This document shows, one piece after another, positions 1 to 11,273 of a DNA stretch of 50,598 bases (positions within the stretch are counted from its first letter, which is position 1; each line of letters starts with the position of its first letter). Source of the stretch: Cochliopodium minus (taxonomy: Eukaryota > Discosea > Himatismenida > Cochliopodiidae); contig JAMYWO010000196.1 in NCBI GenBank assembly GCA_024220525.1, positions 5,467 through 56,064 on the forward strand. The letters are read 5' to 3'. Below the pieces are notes generated by a model that was not told where the DNA came from, did no database searches, and saw only the letters and a list, made by a program, of their open reading frames with translations. The position numbers were made by a program, and so were the translations under genes.

Positions 1-322
1 CTTTATACTTTATTTCTATTTCTTCTTCATTTAATATCTTTATACTTTATTTCTATTTCTTCTTCATTTAATATCTTATGCTTTATTTCTCTATTTCTTC
101 TTCATTTAATATATACTTTATTTCTTCATTTAATATCTTTATACTTTATTTATTTATTTCTTCTTCATTTAATATATACTTTATTTCTTCATTTAATATC
201 TTTATACTTTATTTATTTATTATTTATTTATTTATTTCTTTATTTAATATCTTTTAATTTTAATTTAATATTTTAATATTTTTTAATTTTTTTTATTGAT
301 TTATTATTTATTTATTGAATAG
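1..322. repeat. A/T minisatellite at the left end
   Basis: Imperfect tandem copies of a roughly 35-45 bp unit built from CTTTATACTTTATTTC and TTCTTCATTTAATAT fill about 1-245, followed by plain A/T. The stretch lies directly upstream of the first RasGAP exon, so it is probably intron. I see no gene here. Confidence 0.7.
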
Positions 323-1892
323 ATAGACCCAGAAAAAGATGAAAATAAAAAACATAACATACAAGAAAATATACAAGAAATATTGAAATTGACTTCTTCT
401 TTTTTGGAAAGTGTTTTGGTTTCTGCTTCTTCTCTTCCTCTTTCTTTTAGGAATATTTGTAGCACTCTCGCCTCTTCTGTTCAAGAAAAATATGGTGAAC
501 AACAAAAAGCTCTGGGTTAACTTTTTTTTTTTTTTTTTAATCATTCATTCATTCATTCATTCTTTCATTCCTTAATCATTCATTCATTCATTCATTCATT
601 CTTTCATTCCTTAATCATTCATTCATTCATTCTTTCATTCTTTAACCTATCATTCATTCTTTCTTAATTTTCATTTAATCTATCATTCATTCTTTATTTT
701 CATTCTTTTATCTATCATTCTTCATTTAATACTATAATTACCTTTTTTTTATTTTTTATTTTTTCTTTTTTACATTTTTATATTTTTTTTTTTTATTAAG
801 TTTATTCATTTTTTTTTTGTGAAAATGATGAATAGGAGTGGGAGCACTATTATTTTTGAGAATATTTTGTCCTCTTATATCTGCACCATGGAGTTTTGGT
901 TTCTTTAATTCTCCTGGTAATTTTTTCCTTTTTAAAACAAATAATATTGTTTTATTTTTATTTTTATTTTTTATTTTTTATTTAATATTTCTTTTTTCAT
1001 TTAACATTTTTTATTTTATTCATATTTAATAATTTATTTATATTTATATTTTATTTATATTTTATTTTATTGTACTTTTTTTGATTTTTTCTATTTCGTT
1101 TGAAAATTTATTTTTTAAAATAGCGGAGATACCAGAAAACAGTAGGAGGACATTAGTGTTGATAAGTAAAATAATAACAAACATAGCGAATCAACAAACA
1201 GGAAGCGGAGGTTTAAAAGAAGGGTACATGGTTAGTACTGATAAATTTGTTGAAGAAAATATTGAAAAAGTAGTTTCCTTTCTCCTCTCCATCTCCTCCC
1301 TTGACAATCATCCTCCCACTGGTAAAAAAAAAATTTAAAAAAATTTTTTTTGAAGATTTATTTAACATATATAATAAAATAATAAAAAATAATAATGTAA
1401 ATACAAATGCATTAATTTATAATAATTAATAAAATAATAATAAATAAATTTAATAATATAAGTAAAATAAAAAAAATAAAATAATAAAATAATAAAATAA
1501 TAAAATAATAAAATAATAAAATATAAATTAAATAAATAAAACAATAATAATAGAAAATAGATTTACAAATAAAAATAATAGAATATAATAATTTTAAAAT
1601 AAAATAACAATATACATGATAAAATAAAAAAATAATTTTATCTATTTTTAAAAAAAAAAAATAGAAGAGAAGAAAGAGAAGAAAGAGATAGATGAGGTAA
1701 AGTGTTTGGGAATATATAAGAAAATAGCAACAGAAATAATAAATGGGGGAAGAGACAAGTTAGTTTCGAGTTTGGAAAAACTTTACAATCCCCTCACCCC
1801 CAACTCTCCTTATCTCTTTTCTCTCATCATGGATTTTCAACTTTTTCAACTTTATGTTCCTCTTTTAAAACTCTTGGGCATTCCTGAAAAAG
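323..1892 (+). CDS. RasGAP domain, C-terminal half (5' end missing)
   Basis: Exons 323-515, 836-916, 1124-1321 and 1665-1892 join in phase and give the second half of a Ras GTPase-activating domain. The signs are LPLSFRNICSTLASSVQEK, then the FLR-x3-P block (FLRIFCPLISAPW), then RRTLVLISKIITNIANQQTG, all in family order. After that comes a helical tail ending LLKLLGIPEK. RasGAP domains speed GTP hydrolysis by Ras at membranes. The N-terminal half that should precede residue IDPEKD is not to the left of this exon. The last exon ends in phase 1 and joins in frame to the exon at 2167, which is an N-terminal RasGAP half. Either one protein has two RasGAP domains in a row, or the assembly is out of order. 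Confidence 0.75.
541..720. repeat. TTCA-type microsatellite inside an intron
   Basis: Repeated ATTCATTCATTC blocks broken by CTTTCATTCCTTAATC recur three or more times. The stretch lies in the intron between RasGAP exons 323-515 and 836-916. Confidence 0.75.
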
Positions 1893-2166
1893 GTTTTTCT
1901 CTTTTTCTTTTCAAATCAAATCTACTTTATTATTTTTTTTTATTTTTTATTTTTTTGATTTTTTTTAATTTTTTTTTGTATTAATTTTTATGATTCATTA
2001 CATTTTTTTATTTATTTATTTTATTTATTTTTTATTTTTTTTAAATTATTTTTCCATGATTTTTTAATTAATTAAATTATTTATTATATTTTAATATTTT
2101 TATAATGTTTTTATCAATTTTTGTATCGATTAATACTTTTTGAAAAATAAAATGAAAAAAAAAAAG

Positions 2167-2640
2167 GAAAGAAATATGAAAAAGAAAACAAAACGGTGTT
2201 GAATTTTATATCATTGTTATTTCAAAACGAAATGGTGTTATCTTCTGAAATAATCTCCTCTTCTCTTTTAACTAAAAAAATAGATATCTCCTCCCTTTCC
2301 CTCTCCTTTCTCTCCCTCTCTCTCTCCCTCACCTCCTCTTCCTCCTCTTCTCTCTACGCTTCTCCTTCTTCTATTAGCGGAAATAATGAAACGGTTAGCG
2401 GAAATTATTTTAGTAAGAGTTTATTTTATAACGGATTTTCTGTGTATTCTTTTTTTGAAACGATATTGAAAAACGAACTTTCTTTTTTTTCACAAAACAA
2501 TCTTCCCAATTTTTGTGAGGAAAGTTTTACTAGTCATTTTTTCGTTCAAGTTTGTTTAAAGTACGCCTCTTCTTTTCTCAAAGAAACTCTTTCTTCCCTC
2601 ATCTTTCAAATCACTGACAATAATCCCTTTTTAGAATATG
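2167..2640 (+). CDS. RasGAP domain, N-terminal half (3' end cut at an assembly N)
   Basis: One exon reads as the first half of a RasGAP domain. It contains LLFQNEMVLSSEI, a Ser/Leu-rich low-complexity insert, FFETILKNELSF, then SFTSHFFVQVCLKYASSFL and LKETLSSLIFQI. This matches the finger-loop and following helices of the family. The acceptor AG at 2165-2166 fits the phase-1 donor after 1892. At the finger loop the family has L-F-R-x-N-S, while this protein has N-F-C-E-E-S, so the catalytic arginine is absent. The exon ends in phase 1 at 2640 and then runs into a microsatellite and a single N, so its C-half is not in place. It could be the second domain of the upstream gene or the start of a paralogue. 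Confidence 0.65.
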
Positions 2641-2668
2641 GTAATTCCTCACATACAAAATAATCTAC

Positions 2669-2749
2669 CCAATTTATTTTATTTTATTTATTTTATTTAT
2701 TTTATTTATTTTATTTATTTTATTTATTTTATTTATTTTATTTATTTTN
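2669..2749. repeat. 9-bp A/T microsatellite ending in a single N (assembly join)
   Basis: The unit TTTATTTTA is repeated about eight times and ends in one ambiguous base at 2749. The same repeat precedes the other single N at 41931. Coding content changes from RasGAP to CLU across it. Confidence 0.85.
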
Positions 2750-2973
2750 TCAAAAAATTTAAATATTAAAAATAAAAAAAAAAAATAAAAAAATAAAAAA
2801 TAAAAAATAAAAAACTTCTAAAATATAAATTATAAAAATAAAAAATAAAAAATAAAAAAAAAAACTTCTAAAATATAAATTATAAAAATAAAGATCAAAA
2901 ATTTTAAATATAAAAAAATTAAAAAAATATTTACTTTATTTTTATTTTAAAAAAAAAGAAAACAAAAATAAAG

Positions 2974-3289
2974 TGTATGATTTCAATGAGAATTTCCAAA
3001 TTTTGATTGAAAAATTAGATGAAATTCAAAACTCAAACCAGATAAACGATGAAGAGTTGATAGAGGTGAACACAAAGTTGGTGAGATTGGGCGTGGATTT
3101 TTCCAACACTGCAGTAAGGTATGGAAAAATCATCATATCTGAGGTCAAACAGCCTTTACATTTGAAAACCATTAAACCTGTTTCTTTGGGTGGAGTGATT
3201 GGTCAAAAAAAAAAATATTTAAAATATTTGTTAATTCAATTTATTCAATTTTTTAATTTTTTATTTTTTATTTTTTATTTTTATTTTTA

Positions 3290-3320
<31 letters not shown>

Positions 3321-6300
3321 TTATTTTTTATTTTTTATTTTTTATTTTTATTTTATTTTATTTTAATAATTTATTGTTTACCTATTTTTTATTTTATTCT
3401 TTTTTATTTTTTAAATTGTTTCTTTTTTTTTTATTTATTATTTTTAAAATATTTTTTTTTTTTTTTCAAAATATTTTTTGAATAAATAATATACAGGAGG
3501 AGAAAAATATATTGTAAATAATATTTTATTCAAATTCGCTGTTGATAGTTCTGGTATTTTTGGTGATGATTACCTATCCGCCAAAGTAAAATTAAAAAAA
3601 TTTAATAAAAATGTTTAAAATCATTATTTTTTTTAAAAAAAATCTTTTAAAGGTCGCGGGACATGAACTGAAAAATATAAATGCCTTGCAACATACAAAT
3701 TGTAGGGGTCTTTGTTTCCCTTTAATGGCCCTTATTGATTACAAAGGTTTCCGACTCATTGCTACATCGAGTAAAGAAAAAAAATAAAAATAAATAAATA
3801 AATATAAAAATAAAAAAATAAATAATAATAATAATATTAAATTAAAAATAATCTTAATTATTAATAAAAAAATTGAAAAATTAATATTTTTTTTTTTTTA
3901 TTAGTTTTACCTTTGGGGAAAAACAGTTTGAAATATGGGAGTAATGACGCAGGGATTACCGTCCACAATGAAAGTATTTATTTAATTAATTTATATTTTT
4001 TTGTTTATTCAATATTTTTTTTATTTATAATTTGTTGAATATTTTACTTTTTTTTTTTTCTGAAAGATGAAAAGATGAACGAGATGATCGAAAACATTTC
4101 TAAAAGTTTAAACCTGAAGCCTCATTATTGCGGAAAGGAAAAAAGCGTCCTCATTTCTTCTGCAGTAGATTTAGAAGGGTAATTCATTCATTATTCATAA
4201 ATTATCAATTAAAAAAATAATTTTTTTTTTTTTTTGAAAGGCACGAAGGAACGGATAAGAGATTTTATCTTCTTGATTTTTCAAGGGTAAAATAATTTTG
4301 TTTTTATATATTTATTGATATTTATTTTGTTCATTTTATTTTATTTTAGTTCAAATTTTGATTTTAATTTTATTTCATTTTTAATTTTGTTTTTATTTAT
4401 ATTTATTTATTTATAATTTTAATTTTAATTTTAATTTTTATTCATTTTAATTTAAATATTAATTTTTATATTTATTTAATTTTTAATTTTTAATTTTTAA
4501 TTTATTTTTATTTTATTTTTATTTATTTTTATTTATTTTGTTTATTTTTTTTATTTTTATTTCATTTTATTTTCTTTTTTTCATTTTTTTTACAATAAAA
4601 TTTTAGGTAATGCCTTGCCAACAACCAGACCCCAAAAAATATATTTGTGGACACGTAAAATTTTTTTATTTTTAAATTAAAAAAACAATTTTTTATTTTT
4701 TGGGTTTAGCTTTACAGAATGTTGAGACCTGGTAATTCCTTACATTTTTATTCTAAATAAATTAAATAAATTAAAAAATAAATTAAATAAAAAAGGATAC
4801 AACCATTTTCCCAAATTTAATTAAATTAATAAAACAATTAAATTTATCTTAATATTTTTGTATTAATTTTGTTTTATCAAAATTAACATATTTTTATATT
4901 TTATTTTAATTTATTAATTTTTATTTTTATTTTTTTTGGTTTAATTTGATATTTTAATATTTTTCTTTTTTATTTATTTTATTTTTATTTTTATTTTTTT
5001 TGGTTGAATTTAATTTGATATTTCAATATTTTTCTTTTTTCAAAAATAAAAAAAAGAGTTTGTGATGACATATGATACGAAACTGTGTTCAGACTCTTTC
5101 TCCTCTTTTTTCACAAGCAAAGAAGAAGCGAAAATATGCAATGAAGAAATAACTCTGGCAACAAAATACTTAAAGGGAATCTCCATCACCTTCTTCGCCA
5201 ACCAGCTCGTCCAACTTTTAGAAACTGAAAACAAAATTCATCATTCCATTTCTCTTTTTCCTCTCACTGAACATGCACATCGTTATGGTGTACAAATTTA
5301 TTTATTTTAATTTTTAATTAATTTTTATTTTATCTTCTATTTTTTATTGTAGTTTAATTTTTATTTTTTAATAAATAAATATTGATCTATTTTTTTTTTT
5401 CAGAATTATTTTTAACTTTAAATTTTTTTATGATTAAATAATTCTTAATTCACAATTTTTATTTCCTTATTTTTTTTAAAATTTAATTTGTTGTAAAATT
5501 TTGGGCTCTAATTGAGAAATGTTTTAATTTTTAAATAAATCTTTATAAACTATTTATTTCTTTTTTTTATTTAATAATATAATTTTGTTTTTCTAAAATT
5601 TTAAAAGTTTAAATTTTGAAATTAAAATTTTTTTTATTTTTTTTATTTAATAAAAAACAGATAAATGTTAGATATTTTGGGGAGATTGTAAAGATAATGG
5701 GGAACAGAAGAAATTTTTTCGACATAGTTCTCCTTAACATGATCGCAAGAATTATCAAAAACAAGCTTAGAAAACTCCTCAGAAATGAAATCAACAAACT
5801 TTGCATTTCCAATGATGAGCCATACAGGTAAACAAAGAAAATTGAAAATTAATAAAACAACTAAAAATCTAATTTTTGAAGAATTTTGGCAACAAATTTT
5901 TTAAATATTGTGTTTGGAACGAACGTAAGAAATTCCATCAATTATTTTATTGTTTTTTTACTTTGTTTTTATTTAATAATTTTTATATTTTATATATTAT
6001 AATTTTATTTCATTTCATTATTTTCTCTTCTTTAAAATTTTTTAATTTATTTTCATTTTTAATTATATTTTATTCTTTGAAAAAAGGAAAACTCCAAAAA
6101 TTTTTGGGAGAAAAAAATAGTTTCATCACTCAATAAAAAGTTTGACGTGTCAAGAAAAAACTGGTCATTCTACCCCGAAAACCTCAAATCTTACGTCTTC
6201 GAAGTAGAAAATCCCATCTTCGACAAAATAAACTATCTATTTGAAAACATCGTCCAAATGTCAGGTCTCATTGTGTCCGAGAACGTAACAAAAACCAAAG

Positions 6301-7394
6301 GTAAACATATAAAAAATTTTAATTTTTATTTCATTTTAATAATTTTTATTTTTTTATTTAATAATTTTATGATTTTTTTTAATTTTTTTTTTTAATTATT
6401 TAAAGGAAACCCAACTTTTTGGACACAAAAATTTCCCTTTGATGATACTGATATTTTTTTAGGTGAAAGGATCAAACAGGTAAATCTATTTCAAAGAATA
6501 TTTTCAAAGAATGTTTTGTTTTTTATATTTTTTTGTTTTTTTTTTTGTTGAGGTGGATATAATTGCAAACGCAAGTGGATTCTTGTTTTCTAAAAGAGGA
6601 CAAGAAAAAGAGAAGCAGAAATTTTATTCTTCTGCTATTGCTCTCTATCAAAGATCTCTTCAAGGTAATATAAAAAAAAACATGAATAATTCTTTTTTTT
6701 TTTTGCTTTGTTTAAACTCGAAATAATTTTTTTTTTTTATTTTTTTAATTTTTAAATTTTTTATTTTTTATTTTTCCTTTGAAGAATATAAATTGGCATT
6801 ATCATCCAGTCCATACGATCCTATTTTATTATCCAACTATTCCAAATCCAAACTTCAGATCTACAGATTGACAGAGGCGATCAAAAACAAAATCGATCCT
6901 TCGAAGATTCCTCTCAACAAAAATGATCCCCTCGTCAAAGAATCCGACAATTATTTCCAAAAATCGATAAGCTCTGCGATATCCTTAAAGAGTCCTCTCA
7001 TATCATCACTTGTAAAAGACTATGCACTATTCTTGTAAAGAGAAATTTTAATTTTTTTAATTTTTTTTAATTTTTTATTTCAAATAGATTTATGTGTGGG
7101 GAAAGTGAACTTTCTGAAGACTATTTCATCAAATCTTTGTCTCTCAATCCTTTTTCAAGAAGTTGTTTGAGTGATTATGCAAAACTTTTGAGAGTGTTGG
7201 GTAAGAAAGAAAAAAAAAAATTTTTTAATTCCTTGTTTTTATCAAATCCATTATATTATTAACTCCTCTCACATTTTAAAATAATTTCGTTTCATATATT
7301 TTTTTTTGTAGGGGAAATTGAATATGCAGTTCAATTTGAAAGAAAATCAAATGAAAAGAAGTCAAGCCTGATAAAAAAAACCAAAAAGAATTAA
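2974..7394 (+). CDS. CLU-domain protein with TPR-like C-terminus (5' end elsewhere)
   Basis: Seventeen exons (2974-3201, 3497-3585, 3653-3770, 3905-3973, 4067-4178, 4241-4286, 4607-4654, 4710-4731, 5057-5289, 5661-5827, 5882-5924, 6087-6300, 6406-6479, 6553-6664, 6785-7034, 7088-7200, 7312-7394) all agree in phase and give about 673 residues. The CLU (clustered mitochondria/TIF31) signature is clear: an FKFAVDSSGIFGDDYLSAK-like strand, LMALIDYKGFRLIATSILP, then LKYGSNDAG, VDLEGHEGTDKRFYLLDF, LYRMLRPEFV and, further on, HRYGINVRYFGEI and NFWEKKIVSSLNKKF. Helical pairs at 6553-7200 resemble TPRs. CLU proteins bind mRNAs for mitochondrial proteins and affect mitochondrial distribution. The first exon starts in phase 1 with no ATG. 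The likely upstream part is the DEP-PH gene at 45979-50371. Confidence 0.82.
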
Positions 7395-7987
7395 AACCTT
7401 TTTCTTTTTTTTAAAAAACAAAATGAACTCCAAGCTTTTTACTTTAAAGATCTTAATATCTTTGATCATTTTTTAATTTGAGATTTAAATTTAGATGTAA
7501 AAGCATTCGGGAGAAGAGATTTCAAATTTGGAAATTTTAATTATATTAAAGGAAATATTATAATACTTCCTCTAACATTTTTAATTGCGCTAAATAAAAA
7601 AAAATATATATATTTTTTTTGATAAAGGAGTTAAAACACCTATTCTTGGCTAAATTGAATCAATTTTAAAAAAGAAAACACAACTTTCGTTTTAAAAATT
7701 AAAAAATATATATATTTTATTTGAGAAAAAAAAAATTTTTTCTTATAAACAAATTAAAGACAAAATAATAGAAGAGTTTGAAGTAGAATTTTTTAATTGT
7801 TGTGTTTTTGTTATTCTTTTTTTTTTATGCCAACATAAAACGTAAATAAGGAAAAATAAAAATTATTTAAGTTTTAAGAGCTAATAAAAAGAAGAAGAAC
7901 AACGGAAAAAGAAGAAAATTAAGAAAAAGAAATGAATATAAGAGAAAAAACACATTTTCAAGAATAAGAAGAGAAAGATAAAAGCTA
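7395..7987. other. Intergenic, between convergent genes
   Basis: About 590 bp of A/T-rich DNA between the 3' ends of the CLU gene (+) and the first Zn2Cys6 gene (-). I see no coding sequence. Confidence 0.6.
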
Positions 7988-8653
7988 TTAAAAAATAGTA
8001 TCCTCTCCTGGATTGACAAGAAAATAGTTGAATCTCTCCAAATCCAACTCACCTACATCCAATGGATTAGATAAGTGGAAAGAAAGATCATCAAACAACG
8101 GATTCTCAATTTTGAGTCCAAAATCAAAAATGAGATCGTTATTTGAAGATGAAGAATTTCCTGCATTATTTGAACTATAGAGATTTATAGGGTCCATAGA
8201 GAAAAAGGAGTTATAGTAAGAGATGGTAGGTATATTTTCATTTTGTTGTTGAACGGAATAGTTTATTGGGGATGCCTCATTGGAATGAATTGGAGATTCA
8301 TAAGAAAATGATTGATTGATAGGTGAAGATTCGCTAGGGGATTGATCATTTGCAAAAATGAATTCCTCTGATTTTATCTTTTTGCAGATTTTGGTTGGTT
8401 GAACTTGATCAATTGTTCTCTTTTTATTATTATTAATCTCTTTTCTATCTTGTAACTCTTGTTTGGTGGTATTGAATGGTCTTCCCCTCTTTTTTACTAT
8501 ATTGTTCAATTCACATGGAATCTTTTTTCTCAAACAGTTGGTGCATCCTGGTAGTTTCTTGTCGCATTTGTGATGTGTTCTTGTGCAATTCAAGCATGCT
8601 CTTTCTTGTTTATTTGTGTTCTTTGTGTTTGATGTATTTTTCTTTGTATTCAT
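7988..8653 (-). CDS. Zn2Cys6 DNA-binding protein 1 of the array
   Basis: A single exon of 221 codons. Residues about 18-45 form a binuclear zinc cluster with spacing C-x2-C-x6-C-x6-C-x2-C-x6-C (CLNCTRTHHKCDK...CTNC). It is followed at once by KKRGRPFNTTK, an AT-hook-like basic patch. The middle is Ser/Asn-rich. Near the C-terminus is the array motif, here PLFDDLSFHLSNPLD. There is no fungal-type middle homology region. It is probably a nuclear transcription factor binding DNA through the cluster. The start is the ATG at 8653, and the stop is TAA. Closest neighbours in sequence are proteins 2 and 3. Confidence 0.85.
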   Translation of the reverse strand: MNTKKNTSNTKNTNKQERACLNCTRTHHKCDKKLPGCTNCLRKKIPCELNNIVKKRGRPFNTTKQELQDRKEINNNKKRTIDQVQPTKICKKIKSEEFIFANDQSPSESSPINQSFSYESPIHSNEASPINYSVQQQNENIPTISYYNSFFSMDPINLYSSNNAGNSSSSNNDLIFDFGLKIENPLFDDLSFHLSNPLDVGELDLERFNYFLVNPGEDTIF

Positions 8654-9304
8654 TTTGGAAAAATTTTTTTGTTGATTTGAAAAATTTGGTTTAGGTTTTT
8701 TTGGAAAAAGAGAAAAGAAAAGGAAAAAAAAAAAATTTTTTTTTATATCTTTTTTAGTTTTTTTTTTTTTATTTTTATATTTTATATTTTTATTTTATGC
8801 TAATAATTTATATTTATATATTCAATTCCATTAATGGAATTTTGAGATTTTAATCAAATCTTTATTAATTATTTATTTTTTTAGAAAGGGAAAACAGATT
8901 GAAATTTAAAAAAATCCTAAAAAGAAAATTTACTTTTTTTTTTAACTTTGGTATTAATTTTTTTTTAATAAAAAGAATTAACCAAATCACCCAAAATTGA
9001 TTTGAAAAATCAAATTTTAATTTCTGGATTTGGAATGAATAAAATTTTTGTGGTTTTTTTTATCAAGATTTTGTTATCTTTTTTAAATTCAATTAAAATA
9101 AATAAAAAAAAAGAGAGTAGAAAACATTTTTAAAAGATGAAAAATTTTTATTTTTTTAATTGAAACAGAGTGAAATAGAAAAAGAAAAGATATTTTTCTC
9201 TCATATTCAAATAAAAAAACTTGTGAAAAATGGAAAAAAAAAAAGGAAAATTTTGATTGGTGTATATTACATCTCAAAATAAATATTTCCTTCCTAATTT
9301 TAAT
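8654..9304. other. Intergenic promoter region of Zn2Cys6 gene 1
   Basis: About 650 bp between array genes 1 and 2, very A/T-rich. It holds one perfect 18-bp palindrome (8824-8841). I see no other gene. Confidence 0.5.
8824..8841. promoter_or_regulatory. Perfect 18-bp palindrome upstream of Zn2Cys6 gene 1
   Basis: AATTCCATTAATGGAATT reads the same on both strands and lies 171 bp upstream of the ATG of array gene 1. A dimeric regulator could bind it. It lacks the CGG/CCG half-sites usual for fungal Zn2Cys6 proteins, so that link is inference. Confidence 0.35.
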
Positions 9305-9919
9305 TTAGAAGAAAGATAATTCTCCATCAGGGAGAAGAAGTAGTGAATCAACATCAATTGATGGTTCAGAAAGATGAGAGGTTAAATCAATATCGAAAGG
9401 TGAATCAATAATAAGATTAAAATCCCATTTGATTTCGTTCAAATTGTCCTTGAAATCCATCTCCTTCAAGTAAGTATTATTATCGACTTGTGAATTCATA
9501 GTGAAAGGAAATTCCTTTTTTATTTCCTTTTTTGGCATTGAGATTGGAATAGATGGGATAAATGTTTTAATTGGAGATGATTTTACAGAATTGGGTGAAG
9601 AAATTGATTCGATTTTCTTTTCTTTCTTGATTTTCTTGTTGATTTGTTTTCCTTTCTTCAATTTCAATTCCATTTCCAATTTTCTTTTTCTTTCATACAA
9701 ATCCTTCTTTGTAGTATTGAATGGTCTTCCTCTTTTCTTGATGCTTGTATTGATTTTGCATTCAATGTTTTTCTTCAAACAAGATGAACATGATGGAAAT
9801 CTCTTGTCGCATTTGTGATGCATTTTTGTGCAATTTAAACATGCTCTTTCATGTATACCAATTCCAACATTAAATTCTTTTTTTATTTCCAATGTGGATG
9901 TATTTGTTGTATTGTTCAT
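9305..9919 (-). CDS. Zn2Cys6 DNA-binding protein 2 of the array
   Basis: A single exon of 204 codons. The cluster is CLNCTKMHHKCDK...CSSC...C with the same spacing as protein 1, followed by KKRGRPFNTTKKDLYERK. A Lys-rich stretch (about 80-100) looks like a nuclear localisation signal. The C-terminus carries IKWDFNLIIDSPFDIDL and HLSEP, the shared array motif. It is probably a paralogue of proteins 1 and 3 from tandem duplication. Its own target genes are unknown. Confidence 0.85.
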   Translation of the reverse strand: MNNTTNTSTLEIKKEFNVGIGIHERACLNCTKMHHKCDKRFPSCSSCLKKNIECKINTSIKKRGRPFNTTKKDLYERKRKLEMELKLKKGKQINKKIKKEKKIESISSPNSVKSSPIKTFIPSIPISMPKKEIKKEFPFTMNSQVDNNTYLKEMDFKDNLNEIKWDFNLIIDSPFDIDLTSHLSEPSIDVDSLLLLPDGELSFF

Positions 9920-10482
9920 ACTTTTTCTTTTTCTTTTTGGAAAGATGTTTGGTTTTTGCTTTTTTTTATTTAATTTTATTTCAATTCCTTCTCGTTGGAC
10001 TCTTTTTGTGACCTCTATCTACTTTTTCACAATTAGCATAAAAAAAAAAATTCTGCTATTAGACAATGAAAATCATGAAATTTCAAAATATTTGGATTTT
10101 TGAACTCAATAATCTTTTTTTTTAATAAAAAGAAAAATTTCCTCAAAACCCTCAAATTTTCCTCTTACAGCAATATTAGTGAAAAACAATTGAAAATTAA
10201 AAAAATAAAATATTGAAAAAGAGGATATTGCTTAAACCTCCTCATCTGACAAATCAGCTATATTATAACCAAACAAAAGAAAGGAATAGAATAATTAAAG
10301 AGAAATTCTTCTTGAAAGAGGGAAAAAATAAAATTTTAATGATAGTATATTACTTCAATCAAAACAAAAGGAATGAAGGTGAAAAATTTTCCAAATGTTT
10401 CAATTGAAATTAGGGTAAAAAATATTGGTTTTTATAAAAGTGATGAAAAATTGTTTTTTTTTTAGGTGAAATTGGGGATTAT
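9920..10482. other. Intergenic between Zn2Cys6 genes 2 and 3
   Basis: About 560 bp of A/T-rich DNA holding the promoter of gene 2 and the 3' end of gene 3. No further gene is visible. Confidence 0.5.
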
Positions 10483-11273
10483 TCAGTTAAATTTGTTTTG
10501 AGTGGGATAAAGAATGAGAGGATTATAAGAATCCAAATCAAATTGCTTAATCTCCAAAGAAGGATCTGATAATTGGAAAATGAGATCATCATCAAAGGGA
10601 GAATCACCTTCATAATCCCAAATCAAATCCAAGTCTTTATCTATTATTTCTTCTTTGATCAGTTTTTTGTTTGGAAGAGAAGTAGTACTTTTTTGGTCTT
10701 TGTAGATGTCCAATGAAGATTTGATATTATGCAGGTTTGGGATCATGTTGTTATCTTCCTCCATATCTTGTTCTTCTTGTTCTTTACTATTTTTTTTCTT
10801 CTTGTTCTTATTCAATTCCTTGATCTTCATCTTCCTTTCTAACCTGTGTTAAACAAACAAAAGAGAATTGTTACAAACAACAAAAGAGAAATTATAATTT
10901 TGGAGAATATAAAAAAGATAAATTTTAATTTATTTTATCTCCTCCTTATGTTTATTGATTTCAATAAAAAAAAAAAAATTACAAATCCTTCTTTGTGGTC
11001 CCCACTGGCCTTCCTCGCTTCTTTATTGCAGTGTTTATTTGACACTCCACATTTTTTTTTAAACATTGAGAACCTGCAAAAAAAAAGATTGAATTTTTTG
11101 ATTTAATAATATAAACAGAGTTATGTATGAAAAAAAGTTTTTTTTTTACATGACGGAAACCTTTTGTCGCATTTATTATGCATTTTCGTACAATTTAGGC
11201 ACGCTCTTTCATGTTTTCCTATTAAAAGATGATTGTCGGAGGTAATTAATTTATGTATTTCTTTTTTATCCAT
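10483..11273 (-). CDS. Zn2Cys6 DNA-binding protein 3 of the array, three exons
   Basis: Exons 11150-11273, 10983-11073 and 10483-10843 join in phase to 191 codons. The first intron falls inside the zinc cluster, splitting the fourth cysteine codon (T/GT), and the second follows KKRGRPVGTTKKDL. The protein then has a Lys/Asn/Glu-rich linker and the array motif as LIWDYEGDSPFDDDL...LSDPS. Proteins 1 and 2 have the same domain without introns. The role is presumably DNA binding in the nucleus. Confidence 0.82.
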
